DNA from: Ctena decussata | Taxonomy: Eukaryota; Mollusca; Bivalvia; Lucinida; Lucinidae | Length of the DNA: 64,000 bases | Reading direction: 5' to 3' | Assembly (NCBI GenBank): GCA_963989385.1 | Contig: OZ022506.1 | Coordinates: 10,125,841 to 10,189,840, forward strand | Shown here: positions 44,605 through 56,500 of the stretch, piece by piece | How the letters are laid out: each line of letters starts with the position of its first letter | How positions within the stretch are numbered: position 1 is the first letter of the stretch | Notes under the pieces: model-generated | What the model was told of the DNA's origin: nothing | The model's input: the letters and a program-made list of their open reading frames with translations, nothing else | Database searches by the model: none | Program-made: the position numbers and the translations under genes

Positions 44605-44680
44605 CGCCCGGGCCGAGGATCGAACCCGGGACCTTTCGATCTAAAGTCGAGCACTCTACCACGTCGCTATAAAAGCCGGC
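44605..44680 (-). tRNA. tRNA-like sequence in TRIM LTR (right copy)
   Basis: This has the same structure as the left copy. One base differs near the acceptor 3' side (GGCCCGGGC here, GGCTCGGGC on the left). A T6 tract (minus sense) at 44594-44599 is in place for Pol III termination. Confidence 0.6.
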
Positions 44681-44739
44681 TTGTACCGCAAGGCAGTACA
44701 AGTGTATGATATACCTAACCTATACCTTTTGACAACTGC

Positions 44740-46170
44740 AATATGATTTAAAAGCAAAAGAATACAGAATCGTGATTTCCATGTCAATCGATGGCTTCCG
44801 CGAATTCCCACACTGTCCAATGATTTTTAACATAGATTGACACCAAAATTAATGAATAGGATATATTGAAATTAATCGTATTCTTTCATTGTTTTAGTTT
44901 TGTACATTACACACACTAAGATTTACTATAAACTGGTCTTTCAATTAACGCCGGTATATAAAACTGAAAACCCGCTAGTTTTACAATCAAATTTTATCAA
45001 TATCAGTATCGGATTCAGATTTGGATTAAGTTGGAAATGTCCAATACTACCAACAATTCCACTGTCTGCCGTGGCGTTGTGGATAAACCGATAACCACTA
45101 AATATATATTTTGCATGGGCAAAGCCATCTTTTAGATTTTTTTATTATTTTCTTTTTCTGTTTTTTACTTCGCACTGTAGGTATTCTTTTTTTAACTGTT
45201 TATGAGTCCCAATGGACCGGGACAATTTATTTCATCCGGCAACTGTTACCCTTGTCACGATACTCAAATGATACATGAAGGTGTTCACATCTTTGCTTTT
45301 TGTTTCATTTTTGTTTTTGTTTTTCTTCCCGTTCCATTCCGTTTCGGACGGGGTGTGGAATTTATGGCGTGGTGATTCTTTGGTGAACCCATACATATTG
45401 TGGCGGGACAATTGCCTGATACTTTTGAATGATGTATTGTTTTTCACAGTCGGCCGTAAAACTCTGTTCCTACACTATCGTAGTGCAGATTATATTTTCT
45501 GTTCCTATGGAATCATTGAGTTCATTTAGAATCATTTATAGAGCGACTTTGCGAAGCAAAGACGGACATATGCAATACCCTTCATGCGCGTGGGCGTGCG
45601 AGTGAGCTTTTGTAAAAATATTCACATGTTAAGCTCATGCCAAGTGCTAGAATCGTCAAAGGAGGGGAATCATTAGGGTGTGATTTCTGTATTTTACCAA
45701 TGAGTTTTTATAGCTGATGGTAAACTCCTGTGTGTCTAATTTATTGAACCATATGTAACTTTGCTCAGGAAACCCTAATTATCGAGATATGAGTCCACAA
45801 AATGGGTGGGTATTTAACATGGTTTAACATTTCGTGTTAAAATATTGCCATTTGTTTAAAGAATATAACAGACAGACAGCGTTTGATAAAAAAATTAACA
45901 TATAGTCTTAAACGTATTTTCATATATATAATGTCAGAAAAGTACTATCTTTGGCATCCAGCATTTTTTTAATTTCTGTACTCTATTTTCAATATCTCCT
46001 GGCATTATTGCGAAATAAATTGAACAGTAGTCATCAAATGCATGTCAAGTAAGCATCTTGACCAAGACAATCAGATGATGTGACGAGACTATCACAGTGA
46101 CCTAGATTTCCTGGTTCACTAAACACATATACTTACTTGTAAGACGGTTTCCATTTATCTTTATGACCTG
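44740..46170. other. Intron sequence with short PLE fragment
   Basis: A PLE terminal-repeat fragment of the 290-bp subfamily lies at about 45450-45535 (CGGCCGTAAAACTCTG, then ATCATTGAGTTCATTTAG). Nothing else is recognised; the frames at 44900-45094 and 45275-45529 are not supported. Confidence 0.5.
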
Positions 46171-47075
46171 GAATTCCGAAACATAAGCCAAAGTAATATC
46201 TTTATCGCTAAATTATGCCTTACACCCCCACCACTAACGGTGAGGGGATACATATTGGTTTCGGTGGCGATTTCTTTGGCGTCGGCGTCGGCGTCACAGT
46301 TTGTACCTACCACATTACTTGAAGCGATAGGTGGAAATTTACAAAAATTGCTTCCATAGAATTTGACCAAACTTGCAGGGGATACATTATTGGGACAAGT
46401 CCAAGAGCTGATTAGGTTTTGGTAAATTTGACTTCATTTGCATTGTCACAGGAGGGCTTAAACTGTTAAATCTTCTGCGTTGGCGTCGGCGTGACAAATT
46501 TTTTGAACCCATGATATCTTTTGAACCAATTGGCGGAATTTCACCATACTTGCATAGATGTATCATTGGAACATGCTAAAGAGCTGATCAGATTTCGGTA
46601 AACTTGACTTTATTTTCAAGGTCACAGAAGGACTAAATATTTGCAGTTTCACTGTAAATGAGATACCACCAAAACTTGTCATAATTATATAACGATTCTC
46701 CATGCCAGTCTGATTAAATTCCACACTTTTTTTCAAAAAATATACTTATGTGAAACAAGGGCTTAGAGCTCCTTTGACCTCGTAAATGGGGTCAATGTCA
46801 TCAAAATCTAATCAACTCTTTAGCTAGCTTGCCTCTATAATACATCTATGCAAGTTTGAAAAAAGTCAACTGCTGGTCCAAAAAATATTCTTCGTACAAG
46901 AGTATGTCCTTGAAAATCTGGTCAAGGTCACCAAAGACTAAACATGTCTAAACCTGTCATAAGCTATGTTTGGCCATGGCTATCAGGTCGGAAGTAAGTT
47001 TAGAAACGGCCATATTGTAGGGATTAACGAGGTCATGGTGTTTCCCACAGCTCTTTTTAAATATTTTTTCTACCT
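46171..47075. repeat. Interspersed repeats before the giant exon
   Basis: Copies of the AAGGTCACAG(G/A)...GGACT repeat family (46.2-46.95 kb, with GGCGTCGGCGTCGGCGTCAC at 46278) are followed at 46970-47070 by a GCCATGGCTATCAGGTCGGA...AACGGCCATATTGTAGG block. This block also occurs at 62.46-62.71 kb, where a MITE interrupts it. Confidence 0.6.
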
Positions 47076-47358
47076 TTTAAGAGTCGATACAAGTTTCGCT
47101 CTTCGATAACCCTGAGAAAACAGTGTACTGGTGAGTGGCTTCCCTCTGTAAACAAAGTCTTGTTAGGTGAAAGAGGATCTAGCATAGCATGCTAACTGAG
47201 AGACACAAACCGCGTATGCAAGTGACGAAGGAGTATTGCTCCTCGTAAATGGAAAGTTAACTATGGGAAAATATAAGTCATCTGTCTTGTTATTATGTTA
47301 TTATTATTGTTATTAATATTTATAAATACACTATTATCATTATAAAATTTATTTTCAG

Positions 47359-47880
47359 CGGCAACCTGAAGATAGTTTACGATTACACTGTTCTGCGAAA
47401 GAGAAAGGAAACGTACAGATCACTACATCGAAATGTAAGCTTCGAAACGAAGCAAAAATACATATTATAGCTGATCAAATTATTGTAACGAATAACATTC
47501 AAGTGTATGGTTGTATGAAGCTAGAAGCTTGTCGTGATGTTCGGTTACAATCTCACATAACATGCCACGAGACAATACTAAAAAGTAAGTATGGAAATGT
47601 GATAGTTGCAAAAGAATGTCTGCTCCAGACATTAGATTTAGAATCATATGCAGTGAAAACATTTATACATGGAAGAGTTAACCAATTGTTGACTGAAGAT
47701 TTCAATTCGAGTCACACACCGTCTGTGAAAAGATGTAAAGGAAAAACGTTTCGTATTGACATACATGGATGTCTTCATGTAGGCACGGATGGCCGGCTTG
47801 GCACTAACCAAATGAATAATGCGAACAACAAACTTGTTTCTGATTCCCTTCTGTTGAGGACATTTATAATTTTGGCATAA
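47359..47880 (+). CDS. Giant exon, segment 1: beta-helix start, frame ends in stop
   Basis: The exon starts at a TTTTCAG|CGG acceptor in phase 0. The first 174 codons run through short beta-strand repeats (NVQITTSKCKLRNEAKIHII, MKLEACRDVRLQSHI, GNVIVAKECLLQTLDL) and reach TAA at 47878-47880. The next segment's frame is already open from 47844 and reads naturally from there (SVEDIYNFGIIM). A one-base loss near the CCC of 47846-47848, or an equivalent assembly error, would join them. Whether the break is real, polymorphic or an assembly error cannot be told here. Confidence 0.75.
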   Translation, partial: RQPEDSLRLHCSAKEKGNVQITTSKCKLRNEAKIHIIADQIIVTNNIQVYGCMKLEACRDVRLQSHITCHETILKSKYGNVIVAKECLLQTLDLESYAVKTFIHGRVNQLLTEDFNSSHTPSVKRCKGKTFRIDIHGCLHVGTDGRLGTNQMNNANNKLVSDSLLLRTFIILA

Positions 47881-47882
47881 TA

Positions 47883-50501
47883 ATGGCTATTTCACATATG
47901 GAACTCATTTGCAAAAACATATTGTCAGGCCGCAGCTGTATGGACGACACAATGCAACGATGCTTTTCAGCATTTGAATCTATGAATGCAAGTAGGTCAA
48001 CAAACAGTCTTGAATTGTTTTGTCCGGACACAAGAGCAGGTCTGCATCGGGCCATACATGCTGGGAGCATCAGGTCTGTTGCAGAATCACTTTGGTATGG
48101 AGCTGATCCTAATGCTCCAGAACCGAAAACCGGAAAGGTCGCTTTAGACCTTGCCATTAAAAGAGTAGTACAGGCTGCTAATGAAACTCCTAACAAAGAA
48201 ACGGATGATACAGTATTCCGTCACCGAAAAATAGTGTCCTTAATTTCGTTCTGGCTACAACGTTCAGGATATATAGTTTCAGATGTTATTACATGCACGG
48301 TTTCAGACCATATCCACGACTGCAGTCAGCTCGAAGGCAAACTCGTGCAGTTGAATGTAGGTGGTAATATTACTGTTGAGGAAGATTCAATTTGGACTTC
48401 AGGCATTATTTCTGGAAAGTGCTGTGGAAACGTTGATATTCGTGGTACTGCAAAAGTTCAACATTTCGATTCTTTAAAGGTCGGTAGCAAATTTATTGTT
48501 GACCAGCACGGCACAGTACTAATTGGAAACGGAGGTATGTTGATCGTTGATGATGTTTTCTGTAATAGAAATAAGTTTTACAACGCTTTGGGGCAAATTT
48601 ATGTAATGACAAAAGAAATAGCTCAGGATGAAGATGGTATTTTAGGTTCCCGTGGAAAGATTAAATTAGAAATACATGGAGACAGTAATGACCTGAAAGG
48701 AAAAATACAAGGAGATTCAATATGCCTCATTATATTAGCACAAGTGATAGCAGGGTGTAAAATTGTTGCTGACACAGTATGTGCCGTTAAAATAGCTAAG
48801 AGATTAAATGATAATAAACATGGGCAATTGTTTCTTACTGAGGCACTAGAAGTGACTGACGGTTTTCTTGTAGCTGTCAAGAGCTCTAAAGAACCAAATA
48901 CAAGTCACAGGCCAGATATAATTTTTAAAAGCTTGCTTAAGTCACGCGGAATAACGGCCTCAACGGTTAATATTAAACTTGACTCCTGTTCTAAAACTAG
49001 TTTATTCCCTGACGAAAAGGAACCTGATATGTCAGTTATTAATTTGTTTGTGAAATCTCTTACAACAGAACCTGGTTCAGAGCTATATTTCAATACAAAA
49101 GCTCATTGTAAACAAGTAAGTTTTAAATGTGCTGACTACTGGCATCATATGGGAACTTTCAAACTGGAGAACCCCTCGGATAATAAAACAGATGTTTCTT
49201 TTGAGGTTTCTACATTAAACAATAAGGGTCATTTTGAAAATTTCGATAATATGGAATTCATTGTTATGGAGCTATTGGATAACCATAAAAAATTATCCAT
49301 TAAAGAAGCGCTAAGGATATGTGGCGGAGGAACTCTGATAAATGAGAACACGGGCAGTATCGCTTGCGAAACTGGATCGGTGATTATCCATGGAATTAGT
49401 TTGCTAGTAAACAGACATCATGGACATATCAATGGAAATGTTGTCTGCATTCAAACAATTGAAGGAAAAAAACCTCACACGAATAAAAATAAAACATCTT
49501 TTGATATTCGTAACAGGGGCTCAATCATTAGCAAACAGGAAGTCAAGATAATAGCTGGAAATATAGACAATAAAAGGGGCACAATTCAGAGCCTATTGTC
49601 TTTCACTGAACTGACATGGACGACAAAATGGCATAAATCTACACAAATTAGTGGACTTGTGTTGGTAAATACGTTTGCTACGTTTAATGCTAACAGTACA
49701 GAAAAATTTATTTTCAAGTGTAAAGGCGGCAAAGGTGTAACAAAAGAAAGTGGAAACTATGAAGATTTTTCCATTCCCGATGAAAAAATCACAATTCAAT
49801 GCCCTGAAGGCTGTGTTGTTGTCGCTAATAATATTTCTGGTTCAATCATTAGCATTGTTGCTAAGAAAGGCTTTACAGTTCATGCAAACGTGACGTTTCG
49901 TCATGTCGACATAGAACGATGTGCCATTCATACACTTGGAACCAACGAGACTGTAGCCAATACAATATGCGAGTCCAACACAAAAAATAACGTGAATGAG
50001 GTAGCAAAGCATAAAACACTCGGCCATCAATCTGATTTCTTAGGCAGCATAACACTTGAAACCGAAACGGATGAGTCGCATTTGAAGGGCCGTGAAGAAT
50101 TCACTTTAGTTATTGCCAATACAAGGCTACTTACAATAGACACGTTAACGTTCTGTTTAAATTCTACCGGGGCAAATGTGACAGTAAAGACTTTTAAATA
50201 CGGAAAAATGGTTTGTTTAAATTCATTGGAAGCTGACTGTCATTTTCTGATTGATGGTGCTATGGATATTTCTAACTCTTGCCGTATAAGGGCTAACGGT
50301 TTGACGTTTTCTCCTGCCTCAAAATGCTATATTTTGTCTTCTGAGAAAGGGAGTTGTAAAAAAGAAATTCTCATTCATTCTGAAAATTCTATGAATATAT
50401 TAGGAACAATTTGTGGGGCTGCTAATATTAACAAAACTGTTTTAATTGAATGCCTTGAAGGTGAAATAAGATATGCAGGATCAACAGAGCTAACAATCTA
50501 A
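47883..50501 (+). CDS. Giant exon, segment 2: ankyrin-like region and beta-helix
   Basis: This is an 872-codon frame. Its ATG at 47883 lies two bases after the preceding TAA and has a good eukaryotic context (A at -3, G at +4). Residues about 50-94 look like an ankyrin repeat (TRAGLHRAIHAGSIRSVAES, WYGADPNAPEPKTGKVALDL). From about residue 140 to the end the sequence is a repetitive Gly/Asn/Val/Ile pattern (QLNVGGNITVEEDS, GTAKVQHFDSLKVGSKFIV, GTVLIGNGGMLIVDD). This is typical of a right-handed parallel beta-helix as in bacterial filamentous-haemagglutinin passenger domains. Cysteines are frequent and no signal peptide is seen. The frame ends in TAA at 50499-50501, within an 8-bp tandem duplication; the beta-helix continues in the -1 frame. 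Confidence 0.85.
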   Translation: MAISHMELICKNILSGRSCMDDTMQRCFSAFESMNASRSTNSLELFCPDTRAGLHRAIHAGSIRSVAESLWYGADPNAPEPKTGKVALDLAIKRVVQAANETPNKETDDTVFRHRKIVSLISFWLQRSGYIVSDVITCTVSDHIHDCSQLEGKLVQLNVGGNITVEEDSIWTSGIISGKCCGNVDIRGTAKVQHFDSLKVGSKFIVDQHGTVLIGNGGMLIVDDVFCNRNKFYNALGQIYVMTKEIAQDEDGILGSRGKIKLEIHGDSNDLKGKIQGDSICLIILAQVIAGCKIVADTVCAVKIAKRLNDNKHGQLFLTEALEVTDGFLVAVKSSKEPNTSHRPDIIFKSLLKSRGITASTVNIKLDSCSKTSLFPDEKEPDMSVINLFVKSLTTEPGSELYFNTKAHCKQVSFKCADYWHHMGTFKLENPSDNKTDVSFEVSTLNNKGHFENFDNMEFIVMELLDNHKKLSIKEALRICGGGTLINENTGSIACETGSVIIHGISLLVNRHHGHINGNVVCIQTIEGKKPHTNKNKTSFDIRNRGSIISKQEVKIIAGNIDNKRGTIQSLLSFTELTWTTKWHKSTQISGLVLVNTFATFNANSTEKFIFKCKGGKGVTKESGNYEDFSIPDEKITIQCPEGCVVVANNISGSIISIVAKKGFTVHANVTFRHVDIERCAIHTLGTNETVANTICESNTKNNVNEVAKHKTLGHQSDFLGSITLETETDESHLKGREEFTLVIANTRLLTIDTLTFCLNSTGANVTVKTFKYGKMVCLNSLEADCHFLIDGAMDISNSCRIRANGLTFSPASKCYILSSEKGSCKKEILIHSENSMNILGTICGAANINKTVLIECLEGEIRYAGSTELTI

Positions 50502-50505
50502 CAAT
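50490..50505 (+). repeat. 8-bp tandem duplication causing frameshift
   Basis: CTAACAAT occurs twice in direct succession (50490-50497 and 50498-50505). Counting only one copy, segment 2 would run in frame into segment 3. With both, the frame shifts by +8, equivalent to -1, and hits TAA at 50499. Confidence 0.9.
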
Positions 50506-53500
50506 GAAACCAATGGATTCAGACATTTGCCTTTCTGGTCAACTACATATAGAGAAACAACTGCACTTGTTTACAGCAAAAAGTGTATATGTAGATGGTG
50601 CGGCTCTTACGTGCAGTTCTTTTGAATGCTGTTCACCTTATGAAAATGATATGCGTTCTCCAACTCTAACACTTTACTCTGGTTCACTAACAGTGAAGGG
50701 AGAGACCAAATGTCATTTAAATTCATTTCACATCTTCGACAAAGGGAGATTTTCTATGTTTTCAAACGCTACGGCAGATAATGTTTCCATAGTTGTTCTA
50801 GATAAAGTATCTCTGTCTGGAACTTTAAAATGCTACCTTAAAGGACGTGTTTTCATAACAGCTAAATATGCATTAACGCTGGATCATCTTAATGCCGAAA
50901 TTCGTGCAACAAAATGTGTATTGACTTCCATGAACAATATTACTATAAGTAGCGCTTGTTGTCTGAAAATAGACTGTCCATATTTTTGTTTTAAAAATAA
51001 AGAAGCCGATAATGAGGATTGTGTGGGACAAATTAAAATATCTGGAAAAATACTGGCAGATGCATCAGTTTCCGGGACTGAGAAAAATGATACACAAAAT
51101 AAAACGGGGTCTAATCTGATAATAAAAGGGTATGATATACATTTTGCAGATATCAACATAAACAATGTAGAGGAAGCAAATATTTTTGCTGAAAGTTTTA
51201 TTCAGTTTGATGATAACTGCTCGTTGCAGGCAAACAAAATGGTTAAATTATTTGCAAAAACTATGGTGCGCAGCAACAACATAGTAACTTCAAAACTGAT
51301 GGTTGAAAGCAATGATGCGGCTCTGTGTTACGTTGACTCAGACATCCTTGTTATCAATGGGCGCCACATGGTCGAAGTAACCTCTGTGAAAGTTTCAGAT
51401 CAAGCGAATATTACTGCTGAGTACATAGAACTGACAGGAAAATCCGAAATTCAGGGACTTCTTAATGTTCGTGCAAATCGCCAAATCAGGCTTTTTCAAA
51501 ATGCAAATATTGCATGTAAACATCTTCTCAGTGACCCAGATACTGATGAAGGCCTTTTCGGTTCACAGAACGTCATTATTGAGGATGGATGTCTTAACGT
51601 AACGGGTACTTGTCATTGCATTGTTGAAACAATGTTGGTAACCTCCGACGGTGTATTTTCTGTAGTTTCAGAAAATGTAGATGATTATCTTTTAATTGCA
51701 AGCTCAAAGGAATTAGTACTTTCGGGAAAAGTAGAAATTGCCATAAAAGGTCGTGCACAATTTGAATCTGCTAAAGGTCTGAAGTTACAAAAATTGTCGG
51801 CAGGTATCAGAGCAGAAAGCTGCAGTTTTACTTCAGGAAAGGCAGTAAGCATGGACTCCGAAACATCACTCTTCATACCTAAAGGCACCTGTTTCATTGG
51901 TGATACTGGAAACGTTAATGGTGAAAATGAGTGCGACATAACTATTATGGGAAATATAAAAGGTAGTACTAAAAGAAGTTGTAACGATGTTTCATCCCAG
52001 TGTCTAAATATTGAAGGGTGCACTGTATTTTTCAAAAACGCTAACATTGAACAATTTGATGGATTTGAACTATTTGGTGCATTGTCTGTAACGGTTGATA
52101 AAGATAGTCATTTGCACGAAGGTCATGACTTAAAGATTGAAACATTGACATTAGATGTCCAAGGTGAGATTTTTCTTTATCAAACTATCTGCATCGAAGC
52201 TTCAAATGTGTTAGTCTCTGGTACGATAAAACGATCAGCAGAAATTAAGCTTCTCACTGATTTTGCAGCGGTTAACAGTGGCGCAATTAGCGGCAAACAG
52301 ACAGGTATTGTGGCACCCATCTACTTAAACTGTCCAGTAAGTGTTGAAGATTGTTCTAAAAGGCAAGTACTCCCGTTTTTAGGAGACGACGATCAAAATG
52401 AGCTTATTGTAGAAGGACTGCTATGCATATTAACTGGGTCGGTACTGCAGAGTAAAAAAATAACCATAAAAGCAGTTCTGTGTTTTGAATTTGCGACGCA
52501 AAAATCAACTATTCCCACAAAAGATAACTTGCATAACTGGAAAATGCTTGTAGATTCTCCTTTACAAGTGTTAGCAAAAGGTTCTTCTGGTAAAGAAGAC
52601 ATTGACAGAATTATGAAAGAAGCAATGGAAATTCCTCAGGTAATTTGTAACCTAGGTACAGCCAGTGCTTTTTGTACGGACATTGTTTCAATTTCTAATA
52701 AGATACAGAAAGGTGGGCTAGGCGAGTTTTATATGGATGAACTTATCGGATGTCTAAATAAGGCACACACACAATATAGCAAAATTTCTCCACTTAAACT
52801 AGATGTAAAGTTAAAGAAACGAATCAAACGAATAGCTGATGCAGGTAAACAAAAAGCGAGACAAGTGTTGGAAAAGTTTTTTCCGGGTTCATTCAGCAGT
52901 ACTTTATCGTTTTCGAATGATGATCTGGAACATGGAATTGAAGCAGAAACATACTTATATGAAGGCAAACATACGGAAGCAAAAACGAATGGTACCTTCA
53001 AGGCACTTTCAACAACAGTAAATGGAGCGAAAGGCATATGGAAAAACGAAGGGCATATCGAAGCATGTGGTGATATTTTAATATCTGCAAAACATGTTCA
53101 GCAAAAGGGAAAAGACAAAAGATTGTTGATTGCCCTGCAGCGATGTGTTACTATTCTAGGAGAAAACGTTGACGTAAACGGTGTCAAATGTGCAAATTTG
53201 GTACTTAATGCATCTAATGATGCAAAATTGGAGTCAGCTGATATAACAGGCAAGGGAGATATTAAAGCTGGAAAAACTGCTGTTGTGAAGTCTTCTCGAG
53301 CGGAGGATTTGAATATTGATGCACAGGTATCTGCATCAGTACAAAATACAAAAACATCTAGATGCACTAATCTCGATGGTGGTAAGGTCGATGGAACAGC
53401 AATCACTGCTGGGAATTTAAAGATCAGCGGATCAAATGACATTTATTTGAAAGAAATAGAATCATTAGACAATGTAGAAATTGCCGGACAAGGCAAAATA

Positions 53501-56500
53501 GCTATTGATGGGTTAACGTCTGAACAAGCAAATGTACAATGTTCGAAAAACGTTACGATGAAACATGTTACAACTAGCCAACAAATTGATATTAAAGCAC
53601 AATCTGCTACAGTTAAAAACACAACAACAAATAACATGAACATTGAAACGAAAGGAAACCTCAGTATAGGAAAAGTAAATGCAACAGAACTGAATGCAAA
53701 ATCTGATGCTGGGAATGTTACATTAGACGCAAAGGTAAAAGCAGACACGGCGATTATCGAAACTCTCAATGGTAACGTTTCCTTTATCGGACAAACAGGA
53801 AAAGCATCTCATGAATTTAATAAATTGGCTATCCAGTTAAAACATCTTGAGGATATAATACCTATTTTAAACCGATCGGGGGCATACGAAGATTTTAAAA
53901 TTGCAGAACAAATGGATCTTGCAGTTAAAGATCAGGACGTTATCCTAGCAAATATGAGAAAATTTGAATTTGATCTTTCAATAAAAGCAGAAACGATTGA
54001 CGTTGTTGGTGACTTAGAGACGAACAAAGATATCAAATTGCATTCAAAGAGCGCATTAACTGTTCGAAAAGATGCAAAGATACGCACTGCAAAAAATGCA
54101 ACACTGAAAGCAGAGAAAGGCTTAAGGATACAGACCAATGCTTCGGTATTTGCTGGAAACGACATTCACATGCAGTCAAACATGGACTCGATTTTAGTAC
54201 AAGCGGCAAGTGTCAAAGCCCAGAGGAGCTTAACCATGGAAGCAAAGGAAGATATAAACATCATTGCTGACGGAACTTTAAATGAATCAGCACAGAAAAG
54301 TAGTATAGAGGCTGGAGGTGAAAATAAAGGTTCGTCTATCGAAATAAATGCTGGCAAAAATTTAACAATTCACGCTTCTGACATCCAAAGCCAAGGACGG
54401 AATTGTTTTAATGCAGGAAAAGACATAGATATTAGTGCACACATCCACAAAACTGAAAAGTGTACTCGCGAATCCAGCTGGTTAGGACTTGTGACTAAAA
54501 CGCGACGGGAGACAACAACTCACGTGGATGGCGCTTCTATACGAGGGGCTCAAAATGATTTTAAAGCAGGAGGAAACTTTACTAGCAAGGCAGCCTCACT
54601 TGTTTCCGAGTCGGGGCAGAGAATACACGCCAAAAATACTGTCTTGTTAACAGATATAAAGACGACAACTGTCGTTGATGAAACGACAAACATTTTAGGC
54701 GGTATCATATACCACGGAAACAACCAAACAAATTACGAAAGTTCTCAGGGAACACATTTGAAAGATCTTTCTGCATCAGCCAATTCGTATGTTGTTTCCG
54801 ATGAGTCAGACATTACGTGGCGCGGTAGTAGCGTTGAAACACCTGGCAATTTGGTGGAAAAGGCCTCTAAAGGACAGATAATACATACAAGAACAATTCT
54901 GCAAAATGAAGAGAAGAATTCTGACTTGGGATTCAGTTTCGCGAAAGATGGCCTACAATACGGGTATTCGAAAGATTCAAAATCGTATCAAACAACTTGT
55001 AATGCTTTCATGAAAATTGGTGGAAATTACAGCATTGAAGCAAGTGAATTTCACGTCCTGAATTCTTTTGATATTGATGTTGACAACAACATGCAAGTCG
55101 ATGCAAGAAAAGTATCATTTAAAGGAGCAGAACTTCAGTCATCAGAAAGCCACTTTGCCATAGATATTGGAACCAATGCCAAAACTTTGAATGTCGGGTT
55201 AGAATACTCGCAAAGTAAAAGTGTAAAACAACAAAATCAGTCGACACGCGTTGGTGGAAATTGTGTCTTCAGAAACGTGAGTGATGCACTGTTCGACAAC
55301 TGTGAAGCTGATTTGGGATCTTTAAAAGGTGAAATAGAACACATGAAAGTTGTGAGTAGACCAGATACACACACCTATTTAGATGTTGGTCTCAACGTTG
55401 GGCTGGATATTGCAACGAAAACACCTGAATGTGATGTAAAATTCGGAGTAGGAAAGTCTGTCAAGGTCGGTAGTACGACAAAACTACAAGTGCGTGACAA
55501 AAGTGAAGGGCTTACTGTTCAAACTCTTAACCTAACAGGAGCTCAAGTCATCTTCGATGGTGACGTTCATAACTTTGCTAAAAATATAGTGACAAATGAT
55601 GTACATGAATTAGAGGCACACCTGGCTGTTGCTGTTAGTGCCAGTAAAAAAAATATGTGTCCAGGAAAATCCACGAAACAATCCTTGAACATTAAAGGTA
55701 ATTTGTCAAAGGAAACACTCCGATCATGCATCAGTTCAAATACCGGGAATATTGATGCTTCCATTAGAGAGCGAGTAAACACTGAAACAGAAAAATGTCG
55801 TAAACGCGATTTTGCATTCAGTCTCAATGTAAACCTACATAGCATGCCCAAGAAAGCAATGACATCTATCGCAGCTGGTGTCAAAACCAATGTTACTTTT
55901 AAGACTATTTTTGCATGTGCCTTAAACAAAGCGGGTAGTATAGCCTTACCTGAGGAGATGCTTGATGCACTAGAAGACTTTTTCTTACGTAAAAATACAG
56001 CTTCACTTATTAAATACTTTTGCTCAGTATATTTTAGAAGTAAGAATATAGCAACAGCTATAGAAGGAATACTGATGAAATCTAAAACTAAAGAAGACAT
56101 GGTAAACTATGCCATTGATTTTTTAGCCAATTGGTTTAGCCTCCCAAGTGACTTAGTATCAGATATTAAATACATAATACAATGTAAAGGTGCTGTATTG
56201 AATTCAGACAGAGGACGAAAATCTTTGAAATCCGTTGGCAAGTTTGTTGGAATCCCACATAGCGTTATTACAGTTATTTTTGAACTTTTTGAACTTTGTA
56301 AACCTTCAAACCCAAATAAAGTATTAACTATTCTTCTGTTTGCTGGGAAAACCGTGGGACTATCAGACACAGAGCTAAAAATTATTGAAGAATCTGTTTC
56401 TAAGAAAGAGATATGCAGCTCCTATTTGAAACAAAAACTTGGTTTATCTGATTCAGAGTCATCGATGGTGCAAACCTTTATCAAAAATCCATGTAGCAAG

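Larger units (their letters stand above)
44311..44734 (-). mobile_element. TRIM (miniature LTR retrotransposon) with tRNA-like LTR
   Basis: Two 155-bp direct repeats (44311-44465 and 44580-44734), differing at about three positions, begin TGTCACGG and end TGACA. They are flanked by a 4-bp duplication ACTG (44307-44310 and 44735-44738). The 114-bp interior has, in the minus sense, a primer-binding site TGGCGCCCAACG two bases from the 5' LTR and a purine tract GGACGGGGAGAA against the 3' LTR. It has no coding capacity, so this is a non-autonomous TRIM. Each LTR contains a tRNA-like Pol III unit. Confidence 0.88.

Noticed and set aside
44336..44680. Two functional suppressor-type tRNA genes
   Set aside because: The acceptor stems do not pair and extra bases precede position 8. 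The copies are the two LTRs of one element, so they are treated as tRNA-derived promoters.
47836..47855. Programmed -1 ribosomal frameshift site
   Set aside because: No canonical X XXY YYZ slippery heptamer is present in the required frame, and no clear pseudoknot was seen downstream.
55567..56100. Minus-strand ORF of 177 codons, and similar ones within 48.6-58.6 kb
   Set aside because: All are antisense shadows of the giant exon with no features of their own.
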